64,000 nucleotides of DNA from Amycolatopsis tolypomycina (GTDB lineage Bacteria; Actinomycetota; Actinomycetes; Mycobacteriales; Pseudonocardiaceae). Location: the NCBI RefSeq assembly GCF_900105945.1, contig NZ_FNSO01000004.1:1674001-1738000 (forward strand). The letters are read 5' to 3'. The notes below the pieces were generated by a model that was not told the origin of the DNA, made no database searches, and saw nothing but the letters and a program-made list of their open reading frames with translations. Below, piece after piece: positions 17,532-25,895 of the stretch; position 1 is the first letter of the stretch; each line of letters begins with the position of its first letter. Both the position numbers and the translations under genes were made by a program.

Positions 17532-17822
17532 ATGAACGGGAACGAGAAGACCGGCTCACCGGCAGCGCACCCCGCGGTCAACCACCGGATGCGGGCGATG
17601 CTCCGAGCGGTCGGCGCGGGCCGCGGCCGGGTGTCCTGCAGCAGCGAACCCGACCTGTTCATCGACGGGCTGTCGTGCGGCGACCAGTTCGCGGCCCACG
17701 CGCTGGCCCACCTGGGCCTGGTCCGCGCGGCCCGCCCCGGAGCACCCGGCGAGCTGGTCCCGGCGATCCTGACACCCGCGGGCCAGGCCCTCATCGCCCC
17801 CGAGCAGAGATCGGCCGCCTGA
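17532..17822 (+). CDS. Small hypothetical protein
   Basis: 96 residues from ATG 17532 (GGGAGGG site). NHRMRAMLRAVGAGRGRVSC is followed by SEPDLFIDGLSCGDQFAAHA, HLGLVRAARPG and PAILTPAGQALI. The C-terminal part resembles a small winged-helix wing (TPAGQAL), but I do not recognise a family. Upstream element shared with the gene at 28399. Confidence 0.7.
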   Translation: MNGNEKTGSPAAHPAVNHRMRAMLRAVGAGRGRVSCSSEPDLFIDGLSCGDQFAAHALAHLGLVRAARPGAPGELVPAILTPAGQALIAPEQRSAA

Positions 17823-17926
17823 ACCGGTGACCGGCGGATGTTTGACAACTCAACAGTGAAGCTCTTCTGCCGCCGCGAAAACCCCCGCGGCGCGCCGGCG
17901 GGCCGGACCGCCGGCGCCGGCCCTCG

Positions 17927-18334
17927 CTACTGACCCTGCTGCGGGAACTGGCCCGGCTGGCCCGGCTGCGGGAAACCCTGCGGCTGCGAAGGGTGCTGCT
18001 GCTGGAACCCCTGCTGCGGCAACGCCTGCTGCGGCATTCCCTGCGGCTGCGAAGGGTGCGCCGGGTAGCCCGGCGCCGCCTGCTGCAGGGCCTGGCCCTG
18101 CTCCTCCTGGGCCTGCAGCCGGAGCGCGTCCTCCTTCGGGATGCGGTTCTCGATCCCGCAGAACGTGCACTGCGCCGTGTACTTGACGCTGATCGGGAAC
18201 AGCGGGATGAAGAACAGGGTGAACTTCGTGACCGCCTTGCGCACCGCGTGCGAGGCCGGGTTACCGCACCGGCCGCACAAGAACGTCGTCATCGCCAGCA
18301 CGTAGATGCGGGTACGCCAGCCCCAGATCAGCAT
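17927..18334 (-). CDS. Zinc-ribbon membrane-associated protein with Gln/Pro-rich tail
   Basis: 135 residues. FLCGRCGNPASH and AQCTFCGIENRI provide four Cys of a zinc ribbon, separated by a hydrophobic loop (KFTLFFIPLFPISVKY) that may sit at the membrane. The last 55 residues are low-complexity Gln/Pro/Gly (QPQGMPQQALPQQGFQQQ) with HPSQPQG repeated. Zinc-ribbon_15-type proteins like this are common in actinomycetes and uncharacterised. Confidence 0.8.
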   Translation of the reverse strand: MLIWGWRTRIYVLAMTTFLCGRCGNPASHAVRKAVTKFTLFFIPLFPISVKYTAQCTFCGIENRIPKEDALRLQAQEEQGQALQQAAPGYPAHPSQPQGMPQQALPQQGFQQQHPSQPQGFPQPGQPGQFPQQGQ

Positions 18335-18489
18335 CGGTCTTCTCTCTCTCGGTTGGTCTTCGCCGGGCAGCCTCGCACACCGTTGCCGCCTGCCGGAGCG
18401 GTTTTGCCGATCCCGGCCGGACCAACACCCGGCGAACCGGACAATCGGGCCGTACCGCGGCGTCGAGAGGCCCGGACTAGATTGGGATC

Positions 18490-18915
18490 ATGCCGAGCGA
18501 CTTCGCCCTGAAGACGATGAATGCCGTGCACCGCGGCCTGATCAAGTTGACCGGGGGACGGGTGGGGTGGCAGGTCGCCATGCCCGTCCTCGAGCTCACC
18601 ACCGTCGGCCGCAAGAGCGGGCAGCCACGGTCGGTGCTGCTGACGTCGCCGCACCAGGAAGGCGGCACGTGGGTCGTCGTGGCGTCGCGGGGCGGTGACG
18701 ACACGCACCCGGCGTGGTTCCTCAACCTGCGCGACAACCCCGACGTCGAGGTGTCGCTGAAGGGCGGGCCGAAGCAGCCGATGCGCGCCCGCGTCGCCGA
18801 TGCCGACGAGCGGGCGCGGCTGTGGCCGAAGATCACCGCCGAGTTCAAGAACTACGCGCAGTACCAGACGAAGACCGAGCGGGAGATCCCGCTCGTCTTC
18901 CTCGAACCGCGCTAG
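18490..18915 (+). CDS. Deazaflavin-dependent (F420) nitroreductase family protein
   Basis: 141 residues of the Ddn/DUF385 split beta-barrel fold. It has VLELTTVGRKSGQPRSVLL (cofactor phosphate contacts), GGTWVVVASRGGDDTHPAWFLNL and NPDVEVSLKG, the standard family motifs. Members use reduced F420 to reduce quinones, enones or nitro compounds at the membrane. Overlaps the convergent penicillin-binding protein gene by 4 bp. A second DUF385-type gene lies at 36172. Confidence 0.92.
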   Translation: MPSDFALKTMNAVHRGLIKLTGGRVGWQVAMPVLELTTVGRKSGQPRSVLLTSPHQEGGTWVVVASRGGDDTHPAWFLNLRDNPDVEVSLKGGPKQPMRARVADADERARLWPKITAEFKNYAQYQTKTEREIPLVFLEPR

Positions 18916-21026
18916 CTCCGCGCCTGCAGGTACGCCGGGTCGGCGGCGGGGATCGGCTGGTCGGGCACCCCGGCCAGCAGTGTGCTCATGGCGTGGAAGT
19001 ACGGCGGCGCGGCGACCGTGCCGCCGAACGCGCCGTGCCCGCAGTCGCCGAGGTGCACCGGCGTGCCCGGGCAGATCTCCCGCGGCCGCGGCCCGTCGGC
19101 GAACACCATGGACGACACCGCGTAGCCGTCGACCCCGCCGACGAAGGCGACCGATTCGCTCAGCTGCGTGGTGCCCGTCTTGCCGATGTCGGGCCGGGTC
19201 CAGCCGGCCGCGTGGGCCGCCTGGGCGGACGTGCCGCTCGTGGTGTCCTTGCTCAGCCCGGCTTCCAGGGTGTCCGCGACGCCCTGCGGGATGACACGTT
19301 CGCACGCCTGCTGCGCGACAGGCACGGCGTTGCCGTTCCGGTCGGTCACCGAGAGGATCGGGTTCGGCGGGCACCAGACGCCGCCGCTCATCAGCGTCGC
19401 CGACACGTTGGCCATTTCCAGCGGGCTCACCGGGCTGTTGCCGAGGGTGAACGACAACAGGTTCTGGAAGTACTGCGACTGCGGTTCGCTGTACTGCGGG
19501 TTGCCCGACTTCGGGTCCGGCGTGCGGCCGGCGTCGTTGGTCGCGAGCGTGTTCCGCAGCCCGAGCTTGTACGCCATGTCCAGTACGGCGGGCATCCCGA
19601 CCTGGCTCTCGAGCCCGACGAACGCGACGTTCGGCGACGTCGCCAATCCGTCGGCGAGGGTGATCGGGTCGGCGTAGTGGCCGTCGTTGTGGACGGTGTA
19701 GCAGGACGCGTGCGCGTCCGGCACCGGGAAGCACTGGCTGTCCGGGTTGGGCAGCGGGGTGTCGAGGCCGGCCTTGCCGGTGACGAGCGCCGCGGCCGAG
19801 GTGAAGATCTTGAACGACGAGCCGGCGCCGAACTCGTTGCTGGCGTCGGCGACGATGTCGGTCGAGGTCTGGCCCTTCGCCGGGTCGGTGCCGTAGTTGC
19901 GGTTCGCGACCATCGCGAGCACCTGGTGCCCGTCCTGGCCGGGCTGGACGACGGCGAAGGTGTTGGCCACGCCGTCCTGCGTGGTCGGCACGTTCGCGTC
20001 GACGGCGTCCTTGGTCACCTGCGAGACACGCGGGTCGAGCGTGGTCTTGATCGTGTACCCGCCGGTGGCCAGCTTGTCGGCGGTGAACCCGGCGTGCACG
20101 AGGTAGCTTTCCGCGTAGGCGCAGAAGAAGCCGGCGTCCGGCGCCGCGCCCAGGCAGGTGCCCGACGGCGTCACCGGGCCGTTCGGCAGCACCCCGAGCG
20201 GGGCGGCCTTCGCCGTCGCGGCGTACGACGCCGGGATCGAGCCGTTGGTGACCATGTCGTCGATGACGAGGTTGCGGCGCTGCAGTGCCTTGTCGGCGTG
20301 GGTGTACGGGTTGTAGATGCTCGGGTTGTTCACCATTCCGGCGAGCAGGGCGGCCTGTGGCACGGTCAATTTGTCCGCGGTCGTCCCGAAGTACGCCTGG
20401 GCCGCGGCGCCGACCCCGTAGACGGTTCCACTGAATTCGACCACATTGAGGTAATTCGCCAGAATGTCGTCCTTGCTCGTGGTGGCGTTGAGCTGGACGG
20501 CCATTTTCGCCTCCCGCAGCTTGCGGGCGAGCGAGTCCTCGCGGTCGGCCTGCTGGGCCGCCGGGTCGGTCCGGTCGACGACGTTGACGAGGTAGTTCTT
20601 GACGTACTGCTGCGTGATCGTCGACGCGCCCTGCAGGGCCCCGCCGGCGCTGTCGTTGACCGCCGCGCGCAGCATTCCCTGCACGTCGACACCGCCTTCG
20701 GTGTAGAACCGGCGGTCCTCGACGGCGATGATCGCGGCCTTCATCGTGGTCGCGATCCCGGCCGCGGTCACCGGCAGGCGGTACTGCGCGTACAGCGTGG
20801 CGATCGGGGTGCCGTCGCGGTCGGTCACCGTGGTCGTCAGCGGCGGATCGGCGGCGGCGAGCTGGGCGGAAATGGCGTCCACCGAATCGCTGACCTGATT
20901 CGACAACAGACCCGCGCCGATGGCGGCTGGCGCCATCGTCCCGGCCACCAGAATTCCGGCGAGGAGACACAAACCGGCAAAAGGGACCACGCCCCGGCGA
21001 CGTTTCACGAATTCGAGATTAGGCAT
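18912..21026 (-). CDS. Bifunctional penicillin-binding protein (GT51 + transpeptidase)
   Basis: 704 residues, class A PBP. One N-terminal TM helix (about 12-32); GT51 domain with AVEDRRFYTEGGVD and GASTITQQYVKNYL; transpeptidase with SSFKIFT (SxxK), SPNVAF (SxN) and KTGTTQ (KTG). It polymerises and cross-links peptidoglycan on the outer membrane face. Cys residues (SGTCLGAAPDAGFFCAYAE and others) in the extracellular part suggest disulfides. It is an extra PBP, not in a division cluster. Confidence 0.94.
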   Translation of the reverse strand: MPNLEFVKRRRGVVPFAGLCLLAGILVAGTMAPAAIGAGLLSNQVSDSVDAISAQLAAADPPLTTTVTDRDGTPIATLYAQYRLPVTAAGIATTMKAAIIAVEDRRFYTEGGVDVQGMLRAAVNDSAGGALQGASTITQQYVKNYLVNVVDRTDPAAQQADREDSLARKLREAKMAVQLNATTSKDDILANYLNVVEFSGTVYGVGAAAQAYFGTTADKLTVPQAALLAGMVNNPSIYNPYTHADKALQRRNLVIDDMVTNGSIPASYAATAKAAPLGVLPNGPVTPSGTCLGAAPDAGFFCAYAESYLVHAGFTADKLATGGYTIKTTLDPRVSQVTKDAVDANVPTTQDGVANTFAVVQPGQDGHQVLAMVANRNYGTDPAKGQTSTDIVADASNEFGAGSSFKIFTSAAALVTGKAGLDTPLPNPDSQCFPVPDAHASCYTVHNDGHYADPITLADGLATSPNVAFVGLESQVGMPAVLDMAYKLGLRNTLATNDAGRTPDPKSGNPQYSEPQSQYFQNLLSFTLGNSPVSPLEMANVSATLMSGGVWCPPNPILSVTDRNGNAVPVAQQACERVIPQGVADTLEAGLSKDTTSGTSAQAAHAAGWTRPDIGKTGTTQLSESVAFVGGVDGYAVSSMVFADGPRPREICPGTPVHLGDCGHGAFGGTVAAPPYFHAMSTLLAGVPDQPIPAADPAYLQARS

Positions 21027-21062
21027 CGCGCGATAAAGGTTCCGTTCGGTGAGACATGTGCC

Positions 21063-21884
21063 TCACCGGGCCAACCTGCCGAGCAGTGCCGAGGCGACCG
21101 AAACGGCCACCGCCGTCGCGGCGGCGAGCACGGCGAAGTCGAGCCCGAGGTGGGCGGGTGTCCCGATGAGCAGGCCGCGCAGGGCGTCGACCTGGTAGCT
21201 CAGCGGGTTGACGTGGCTGAGCACCTTCAGCCACGAAGGCATCAGGTCCACCGGGTACAGGGCGTTCGAGCCGAAGAACAGCGGCATGGTGATGGCCTGC
21301 CCGATGCCCATGAGCCGTTCCCGCGAGAGCACGATCCCGGCGATCACGATGGACAGGCAGCAGAAGAACGCCGAGCCGAGCACCAGGACGACGGCCATGG
21401 CCAGGAGCTTCAGCGGGTTCGCGGTCAGCCCGACGCCGAGGATCGCGGCCAGCACCAGCACCATCAGCGCCTGCACGAGCGCGCGGACGCCGGCGGCGAA
21501 CGCCTTCCCGGCGACGAGCGCCGCGCGCGGGGTCGGGGTCACCAGGAGCTTGGCGAGCACGCCGGCGTCGCGCTCCCAGATGATCTGGATGCCGTAGAAG
21601 ATCGCGATGAACAACGCCGACTGCGCGAGGATGCCGGGCGCCAGGAAGTCGAGGTACGGGGTCGAGCCGGTCGGGATCGCGTGGAGCCGGGTGAACGTCT
21701 CGCCGAAGATCAGCAGCCACAGCGCGGGCTGGATCGCCCTGGTGAGCAGCTCGGTCTGGTCGCGGCGCAGCTTCTGCAGCTCCACCAGGCACATCGCGCC
21801 GACGCGGGCGCCGAGCACGCGCAGCCGGCGCAGCGGGCCCTCCTCAGCCGAGGCGGCGGGCGGTACGGCGAGTGGCACGGACAC
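21063..21884 (-). CDS. ABC-2 type transporter permease (DrrB-like)
   Basis: 273 residues with six predicted membrane helices and the ABC-2 signature (SQVDALRGLLIG near the C-terminus; DFLAPGILAQSALF). It pairs with the ATPase whose 3' end it overlaps by 41 bp. The GTG at 21884 has an AAGGAGG site eight bases away. DrrAB-like pumps export drugs or lipids; substrate unknown. Confidence 0.92.
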   Translation of the reverse strand: MSVPLAVPPAASAEEGPLRRLRVLGARVGAMCLVELQKLRRDQTELLTRAIQPALWLLIFGETFTRLHAIPTGSTPYLDFLAPGILAQSALFIAIFYGIQIIWERDAGVLAKLLVTPTPRAALVAGKAFAAGVRALVQALMVLVLAAILGVGLTANPLKLLAMAVVLVLGSAFFCCLSIVIAGIVLSRERLMGIGQAITMPLFFGSNALYPVDLMPSWLKVLSHVNPLSYQVDALRGLLIGTPAHLGLDFAVLAAATAVAVSVASALLGRLAR

Positions 21885-22647
21885 CGCGGATCCCTCCTTC
21901 TTCGTGGTCGAAGGCGTCGCCGGTCACCGTCCGGAACACGTCGTCCAAAGTGGACTCGGGACCGAGGTCGGCCTCCAGCTCGGCCGGGGTGCCCAGTGCG
22001 CGGATCCGGCCGGCGTGCATCAGGGCGACGCGGTCGCAGTACTGCTCGGCTTCGTCCATGTAGTGCGTGGTGACGAGCACGGTCATGCCGGTCGCCTCGC
22101 GGATCGAGCCGATGCGGTCCCACACCGACGACCGCGCGACCGGGTCGAGGCCGATCGTCGGCTCGTCGAGGATGAGCAGCCGCGGCGAGCTCACCAGGGC
22201 CTGGGCGAGCTCGAGCCGGCGGATCATGCCCCCGGAGTACGTCTTGGCGGTGCGGTCGGCTTCGCCGGCCAGCCCGACCAGGTCGAGGGCCAGCCGGACC
22301 TGCACGGCCCGCTCGCGGCGGGGCACGTCGAAGAGCCGCGCGAACAGGGCGACGTTTTCGCGGCCGGTCAGGGCGCTGTCGGCGGACAGCTGCTGCGGGA
22401 CGTACCCGATCAGCCGCCGTACGGCCATCCGGCGGCGCGCGACGTCGACGCCGAAGACCGTGATGTGATCCGGTGTGGTCGGGAGCAGCGTGGTGATCAT
22501 CCGGAGGGTGGTCGTCTTGCCGGCGCCGTTCGGCCCGAGCAGGCCGAACACCTCGCCGGGGTGGATCTCCAGGTCGACGCCGTCCACCGCGCGGGTCGTC
22601 CCGAAGGAGTGGCTGACGCCGGTGCACCGCACCGCGGGTTCGGTCAT
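21844..22647 (-). CDS. ABC transporter ATP-binding protein (DrrA-like)
   Basis: 267 residues. Walker A GPNGAGKTT, Q loop YVPQQL, signature YSGGMIRRLELAQ, Walker B LLILDEPTIGLD, switch His in VTTHYMDEAE. The C-terminal LEADLGPESTLDDVF is characteristic of the DrrA (daunorubicin exporter) subfamily. Middle gene of the marR-ATPase-permease operon; its ATG overlaps the marR stop by 4 bp. Confidence 0.94.
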   Translation of the reverse strand: MTEPAVRCTGVSHSFGTTRAVDGVDLEIHPGEVFGLLGPNGAGKTTTLRMITTLLPTTPDHITVFGVDVARRRMAVRRLIGYVPQQLSADSALTGRENVALFARLFDVPRRERAVQVRLALDLVGLAGEADRTAKTYSGGMIRRLELAQALVSSPRLLILDEPTIGLDPVARSSVWDRIGSIREATGMTVLVTTHYMDEAEQYCDRVALMHAGRIRALGTPAELEADLGPESTLDDVFRTVTGDAFDHEEGGIRGVRATRRTARRLG

Positions 22648-23084
22648 GGCTGCTCCTTCAGGATGCCGAGGAGTTTTTCCAGCGGTGGCAACGCCTGCTC
22701 GATCAGCGCGATGTCCTCTTCGGACAGTTTCGCGAGGGCGCCGGCGACGAGGCCGGTGCGGGCGCGGCGCCAGGCCGCCATCCGGTCGGCGGCCGCGGCG
22801 GTGATCTCCAGCCGGGCCGCGCGCCGGTCGGCGGGATCGGCCTCGCGGCGCAGCAGGCCGGTGTCGGCGAGCTGGTTCACCAGCGTGCTGACGGAGTTGT
22901 TCGCCAGGTGCAGTTCGCGCGCGGCCGCGGCGACGCCGATGCCGGGGTGGTCGGCCACGACGCGCAGGAGTTCGGCCTGGGCGCCGGGCAGCGGCGTGCC
23001 CGGCACGTCGGCGCGCACCCGGCGGCGCACCACCCGGCGGATTCCCTGGACGGCGCCGAGCAGGCGGTCGGCGAGTTCGGTCAT
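22644..23084 (-). CDS. MarR family transcriptional regulator
   Basis: 146 residues from ATG 23084. Winged helix: GAQAELLRVVADHPGIGVAAAARELHLANNSVSTLVNQLADTG with wing READPADRRAARLEIT. First gene of the exporter operon, so it probably represses its own operon and is released by an exported compound. A 13-bp dyad lies 31 bases upstream. Confidence 0.92.
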   Translation of the reverse strand: MTELADRLLGAVQGIRRVVRRRVRADVPGTPLPGAQAELLRVVADHPGIGVAAAARELHLANNSVSTLVNQLADTGLLRREADPADRRAARLEITAAAADRMAAWRRARTGLVAGALAKLSEEDIALIEQALPPLEKLLGILKEQP

Positions 23085-23114
23085 GCCGTCGAAGGTAGCT
23101 CTGACCCAGATCAA

Positions 23115-23127
23115 TTAGCAATGCTAA
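23115..23127. promoter_or_regulatory. Inverted repeat upstream of the marR-exporter operon
   Basis: TTAGCA-A-TGCTAA, a perfect 6-bp dyad in AT-rich sequence, 31 bases before the marR start. Length and position fit a MarR autoregulatory operator. Confidence 0.6.
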
Positions 23128-23154
23128 ATGTCCGGTTGGCGAGGAAAAAGCGAA

Positions 23155-23475
23155 TCAGCGCGCGGCTTCCGCGAGGGCCAGGTCGAGCAGACCGGGGAAG
23201 CGGGCGTCGAACTCCTCGCGGCGCAACGCGTTCAGCCGCTGCGTGCCGCTGTCCCACTGGCGGAGCAGCCCGGCCGCGCGGAGGATCTTGAAGTGCCGCG
23301 TCGCGGCCGGCTTGCTGACCGGCGGCATGATCGCGCCACACGACTGGCCGGGTTCGCGGGCGAGGGCGGCGACCATTGCCAGCCGGTACGGGTCGCGCAG
23401 GGCTTCCAAGGCCGCGCTGAACGAGACGTCTTCGAGGGCCGGGTGGTCCAGGGGGCTGGCAGTGCGGCTGGCCAT
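23155..23475 (-). CDS. ArsR-type winged-helix regulator
   Basis: 106 residues from ATG 23475. ALEALRDPYRLAMVAALA is followed by SKPAATRHFKILRAAGLLRQWDSG, the ArsR recognition helix and wing. One Cys (QSCGAI) but no clear metal-binding set, so it may sense a small molecule. It is divergent from the MDR dehydrogenase, with one dyad operator between them. Confidence 0.9.
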   Translation of the reverse strand: MASRTASPLDHPALEDVSFSAALEALRDPYRLAMVAALAREPGQSCGAIMPPVSKPAATRHFKILRAAGLLRQWDSGTQRLNALRREEFDARFPGLLDLALAEAAR

Positions 23476-23522
23476 GCTCCGATTATCCCTGGTTGCCGGG
23501 GCGGGAGCCCCTGTGCCATGGT

Positions 23523-23548
23523 CGATGTTAGCCAACTGGTTAACATCG
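23523..23548. promoter_or_regulatory. Operator between the arsR-type gene and the MDR dehydrogenase
   Basis: An almost perfect 26-bp palindrome: outer arms CGATGTTA (23523-23530) and TAACATCG (23541-23548) match exactly, and the inner GCCA/TGGT differ by one base. It lies 11 bases before the GTG of the dehydrogenase, where a bound repressor would block initiation. Confidence 0.75.
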
Positions 23549-23558
23549 AGGAGTTCCG

Positions 23559-24548
23559 GTGCGCGTTTACCGTCCCGAGTCCGGTCGCCTGGTCCAGCGC
23601 GAAGAGCCGGTGCCCGAGCCGCAGCGCGGCGAGGTGCTCGTCCGGGTCCGGGCCGTGTCGCTCAACTACCGCGACCTGCTCATCCTGGACGGCGACCACT
23701 TCGCCGGCGGGGCCGGGGCGCTGGTCCCGGCGTCCGATGCGGCGGGCGAGGTCGTCGCGGTCGGCGACGGCGTCACCCGCTTCGCGGTGGGCGACCGGGT
23801 GATCAACACGTTCCACCCGGACTGGATCGCCGGGCGGATGCCGGACACCGCCGTCGGCTACGGCAACGGCCAGGACGGCTGGCTCCAGGAATTCCGCGCC
23901 GTCGGCGAGCACGCGCTCGTCGCGCTGCCGGATTCGCTGACCTTCGAGCAGGGTGCCACGGTGCCGTGTGCCGCGGTCACCGCGTGGACGTCGCTCGACC
24001 GCGTGGGCCCGGGCGACGTCGTGCTGACCCTCGGCACCGGCGGTGTCTCGCTATTCGCCGTCCAGTTGGCGAAGACACGCGGGGCGCGGGTCGTCGCGAC
24101 GACGTCGAGTGCGGCCAAGGCGGCGAAGCTGGCCAGGCTCGGCGCGGACACGGTGATCGACTACGTCGCGACGCCGGAGTGGGGCAAGGCGGTGCTCGAC
24201 GCCACCGGCGGGCGTGGTGCCGACCGGATCGTCGAGGTCGGCGGCCCCGGCACGTTCGCGCAGTCGCTGGTCGCCGCCGGGACGCACCACGCCGAGATCG
24301 CGGTCGTCGGGTTCGTCGGCCGGAGCGGGCCGCCGATCGACTTCATGGACCTGTTCCGCAGCGGCGCGACGGTGCGGAAGATCTGGGTCGGCAGCCGCGA
24401 GGACACCGAAGACCTGCTCCGGTGGCTCACGGTGTGGCCCGTCGAGCCGGTCATCGACAGCGTTCACTCGTTCGAGGACGCCGGGGAAGCCTTCCGCCGC
24501 TTCGCGGGGCGGGAGAACTTCGGCAAGGTGGTGATCACCACCGCGTGA
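23559..24548 (+). CDS. Medium-chain dehydrogenase/quinone oxidoreductase-like
   Basis: 329 residues, MDR superfamily. GroES-like half with VRVRAVSLNYRDLLIL and GEVVAVGDGV, then a Rossmann fold (GTGGVSLFAVQLAKTRGARVV). The zinc-ligand Cys/His set of alcohol dehydrogenases is absent (NYRDLLI in place of CGTDL), so it is probably a zinc-free quinone or enoyl reductase using NADPH. Probably repressed by the divergent ArsR-type protein. Confidence 0.92.
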   Translation: MRVYRPESGRLVQREEPVPEPQRGEVLVRVRAVSLNYRDLLILDGDHFAGGAGALVPASDAAGEVVAVGDGVTRFAVGDRVINTFHPDWIAGRMPDTAVGYGNGQDGWLQEFRAVGEHALVALPDSLTFEQGATVPCAAVTAWTSLDRVGPGDVVLTLGTGGVSLFAVQLAKTRGARVVATTSSAAKAAKLARLGADTVIDYVATPEWGKAVLDATGGRGADRIVEVGGPGTFAQSLVAAGTHHAEIAVVGFVGRSGPPIDFMDLFRSGATVRKIWVGSREDTEDLLRWLTVWPVEPVIDSVHSFEDAGEAFRRFAGRENFGKVVITTA

Positions 24549-24748
24549 GGCGAAAGGGACACCGCTGATCGGCGCAACCTGACCGGGGGTGACCGTTCGG
24601 CGGCGGGCCGGTGCCGTTCGCCGCGCCGCGCCGGGAGTTGTGGTCCGGATCTCCCGGCGCGGGCGCATGCTGTCCTTTCCGGCCCCGCGTCCCCGCGCCT
24701 GACGTCCACAGTGGACATTGCCAGTGCGCCCGGTCCGGCGGCCTTCGC

Positions 24749-25324
24749 ATGAGGATAGGAACGTTCGTCGTGACCCTGCTGGACAGCAAGCTCGTCCGGT
24801 GCTGGACATCCCGCCCGCACCTGCAGTCCCTCTACACCCTCGCCGCGGCCGGCCCGCGGATGCGCGCCGCGCTGGGCCTGGCGCCCACCGGCGGCGGCAC
24901 GGTCGACTTCAAGGTGGACGGGGACGCACTGGCCCGCACCGAGGCGGAGCTGATCGCCGCGACGTCGGCGCGGCTGCCGGTGCACCCGCTGGTGACGCAG
25001 GACCTCCACGGCCGGTCGACGGTCCGGTGCTGGCGCCGCAACCGCGACCTGCGCGTGCTGACCGGCGACCTGGTGGACGTCGCGGACAGGCTGGCCCGCG
25101 CGGGCTACGGCGGCTCGCTGCGGTTCGCCACCGTCGAGTTCGCCGAGCCGACCGGGCGCCGCGAGGGGAAGCTCGCGCTGGTGTACCTGTTCGACCGCGG
25201 CACGTTCCACACCGCGGCGCCGGGCGCCCGGCCGCTGGACCGGGCGCTGGAGCTGCGTGCCAGGGCGGCGTTGCACGGCTCGCTGCCGCTCGAACCGGTC
25301 GCGCAGCGGCGGTTCGTGCTCTGA
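24749..25324 (+). CDS. Hypothetical protein
   Basis: 191 residues, ATG at 24749 with no good ribosome-binding site. The chain starts IGTFVVTLLDSKLVRCWTSR and is mixed alpha/beta with RCWRRNRDLRVLTGDLVD and REGKLALVYLFDRGTFH. No signal peptide or membrane helix. I do not recognise a family; codon use and conservation-like composition support a real gene. Confidence 0.65.
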   Translation: MRIGTFVVTLLDSKLVRCWTSRPHLQSLYTLAAAGPRMRAALGLAPTGGGTVDFKVDGDALARTEAELIAATSARLPVHPLVTQDLHGRSTVRCWRRNRDLRVLTGDLVDVADRLARAGYGGSLRFATVEFAEPTGRREGKLALVYLFDRGTFHTAAPGARPLDRALELRARAALHGSLPLEPVAQRRFVL

Positions 25325-25406
25325 CCGCCACTCTGAAAAACGGCCGATTGGCGCGGCCCTGGCGTTCTGCGAGGATGCTGCTCTCGTCGGATCGAAGGAG
25401 ATGGCC

Positions 25407-25814
25407 GTGGCTTCTCGTCTGAACCCGTACCTGAGCTTCCGCGACGATGCGCGGCAGGCCATGGAGTTCTACAAAGGTGTCTTCGGCGGCACGCTCACCC
25501 TGAACACGTTCGGGGAATTCGGTTCACCCGAAGGGGCGGACGCGGACAAAGTCATGCACGCCCAGCTGGAAGCCGAAAACGGCTTCACGCTGATGGCGTC
25601 GGACACCCCGGCCGGGATGGAGCACGACCCGGGCACGAACATTTCGGTGAGCCTCAGCGGGGACGACGCCGACGACCTGCGCGGCTACTGGGACAAGCTG
25701 AGCGACGGCGGCACCGTGACGGTTCCCTTCGAAAAGCAGATGTGGGGCGACGAATTCGGTGCCTGCGTCGACAAGTTCGGCATCCCCTGGATGGTCAACG
25801 TCGTGCAGGGCTAG
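25407..25814 (+). CDS. VOC family protein (PhnB/glyoxalase-like)
   Basis: 135 residues. Starts LNPYLSFRDDARQAMEFYKGVFGG and ends DKFGIPWMVNV, with KVMHAQLEAENGFTLMASD in the middle: the PhnB/DUF1428-like branch of the vicinal oxygen chelate fold. The function of this branch is generally unknown. GTG 25407 has AAGGAG six bases away; the ATG at 25401 abuts the site and is unlikely. Confidence 0.9.
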   Translation: MASRLNPYLSFRDDARQAMEFYKGVFGGTLTLNTFGEFGSPEGADADKVMHAQLEAENGFTLMASDTPAGMEHDPGTNISVSLSGDDADDLRGYWDKLSDGGTVTVPFEKQMWGDEFGACVDKFGIPWMVNVVQG

Positions 25815-25895
25815 CCGTGAGCCGTTGCAGCCGGTGCCCTCGTCGGTGACGATGGAGGCACCGGCGTGGCGTGGCGCCGGGCCGAAGGAGGCCCG

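Noticed and set aside
17871..17892. Hairpin between the small gene at 17532 and the zinc-ribbon gene as a terminator
   Set aside because: The stem CGCCGCG/CGCGGCG is only 7 bp with an 8-base loop in GC-rich DNA, expected by chance.
18714..22073. A plus-strand ORF of more than 1100 residues
   Set aside because: It runs opposite to the penicillin-binding protein and ABC permease genes; composition is that of an antisense frame in 70 percent GC DNA.
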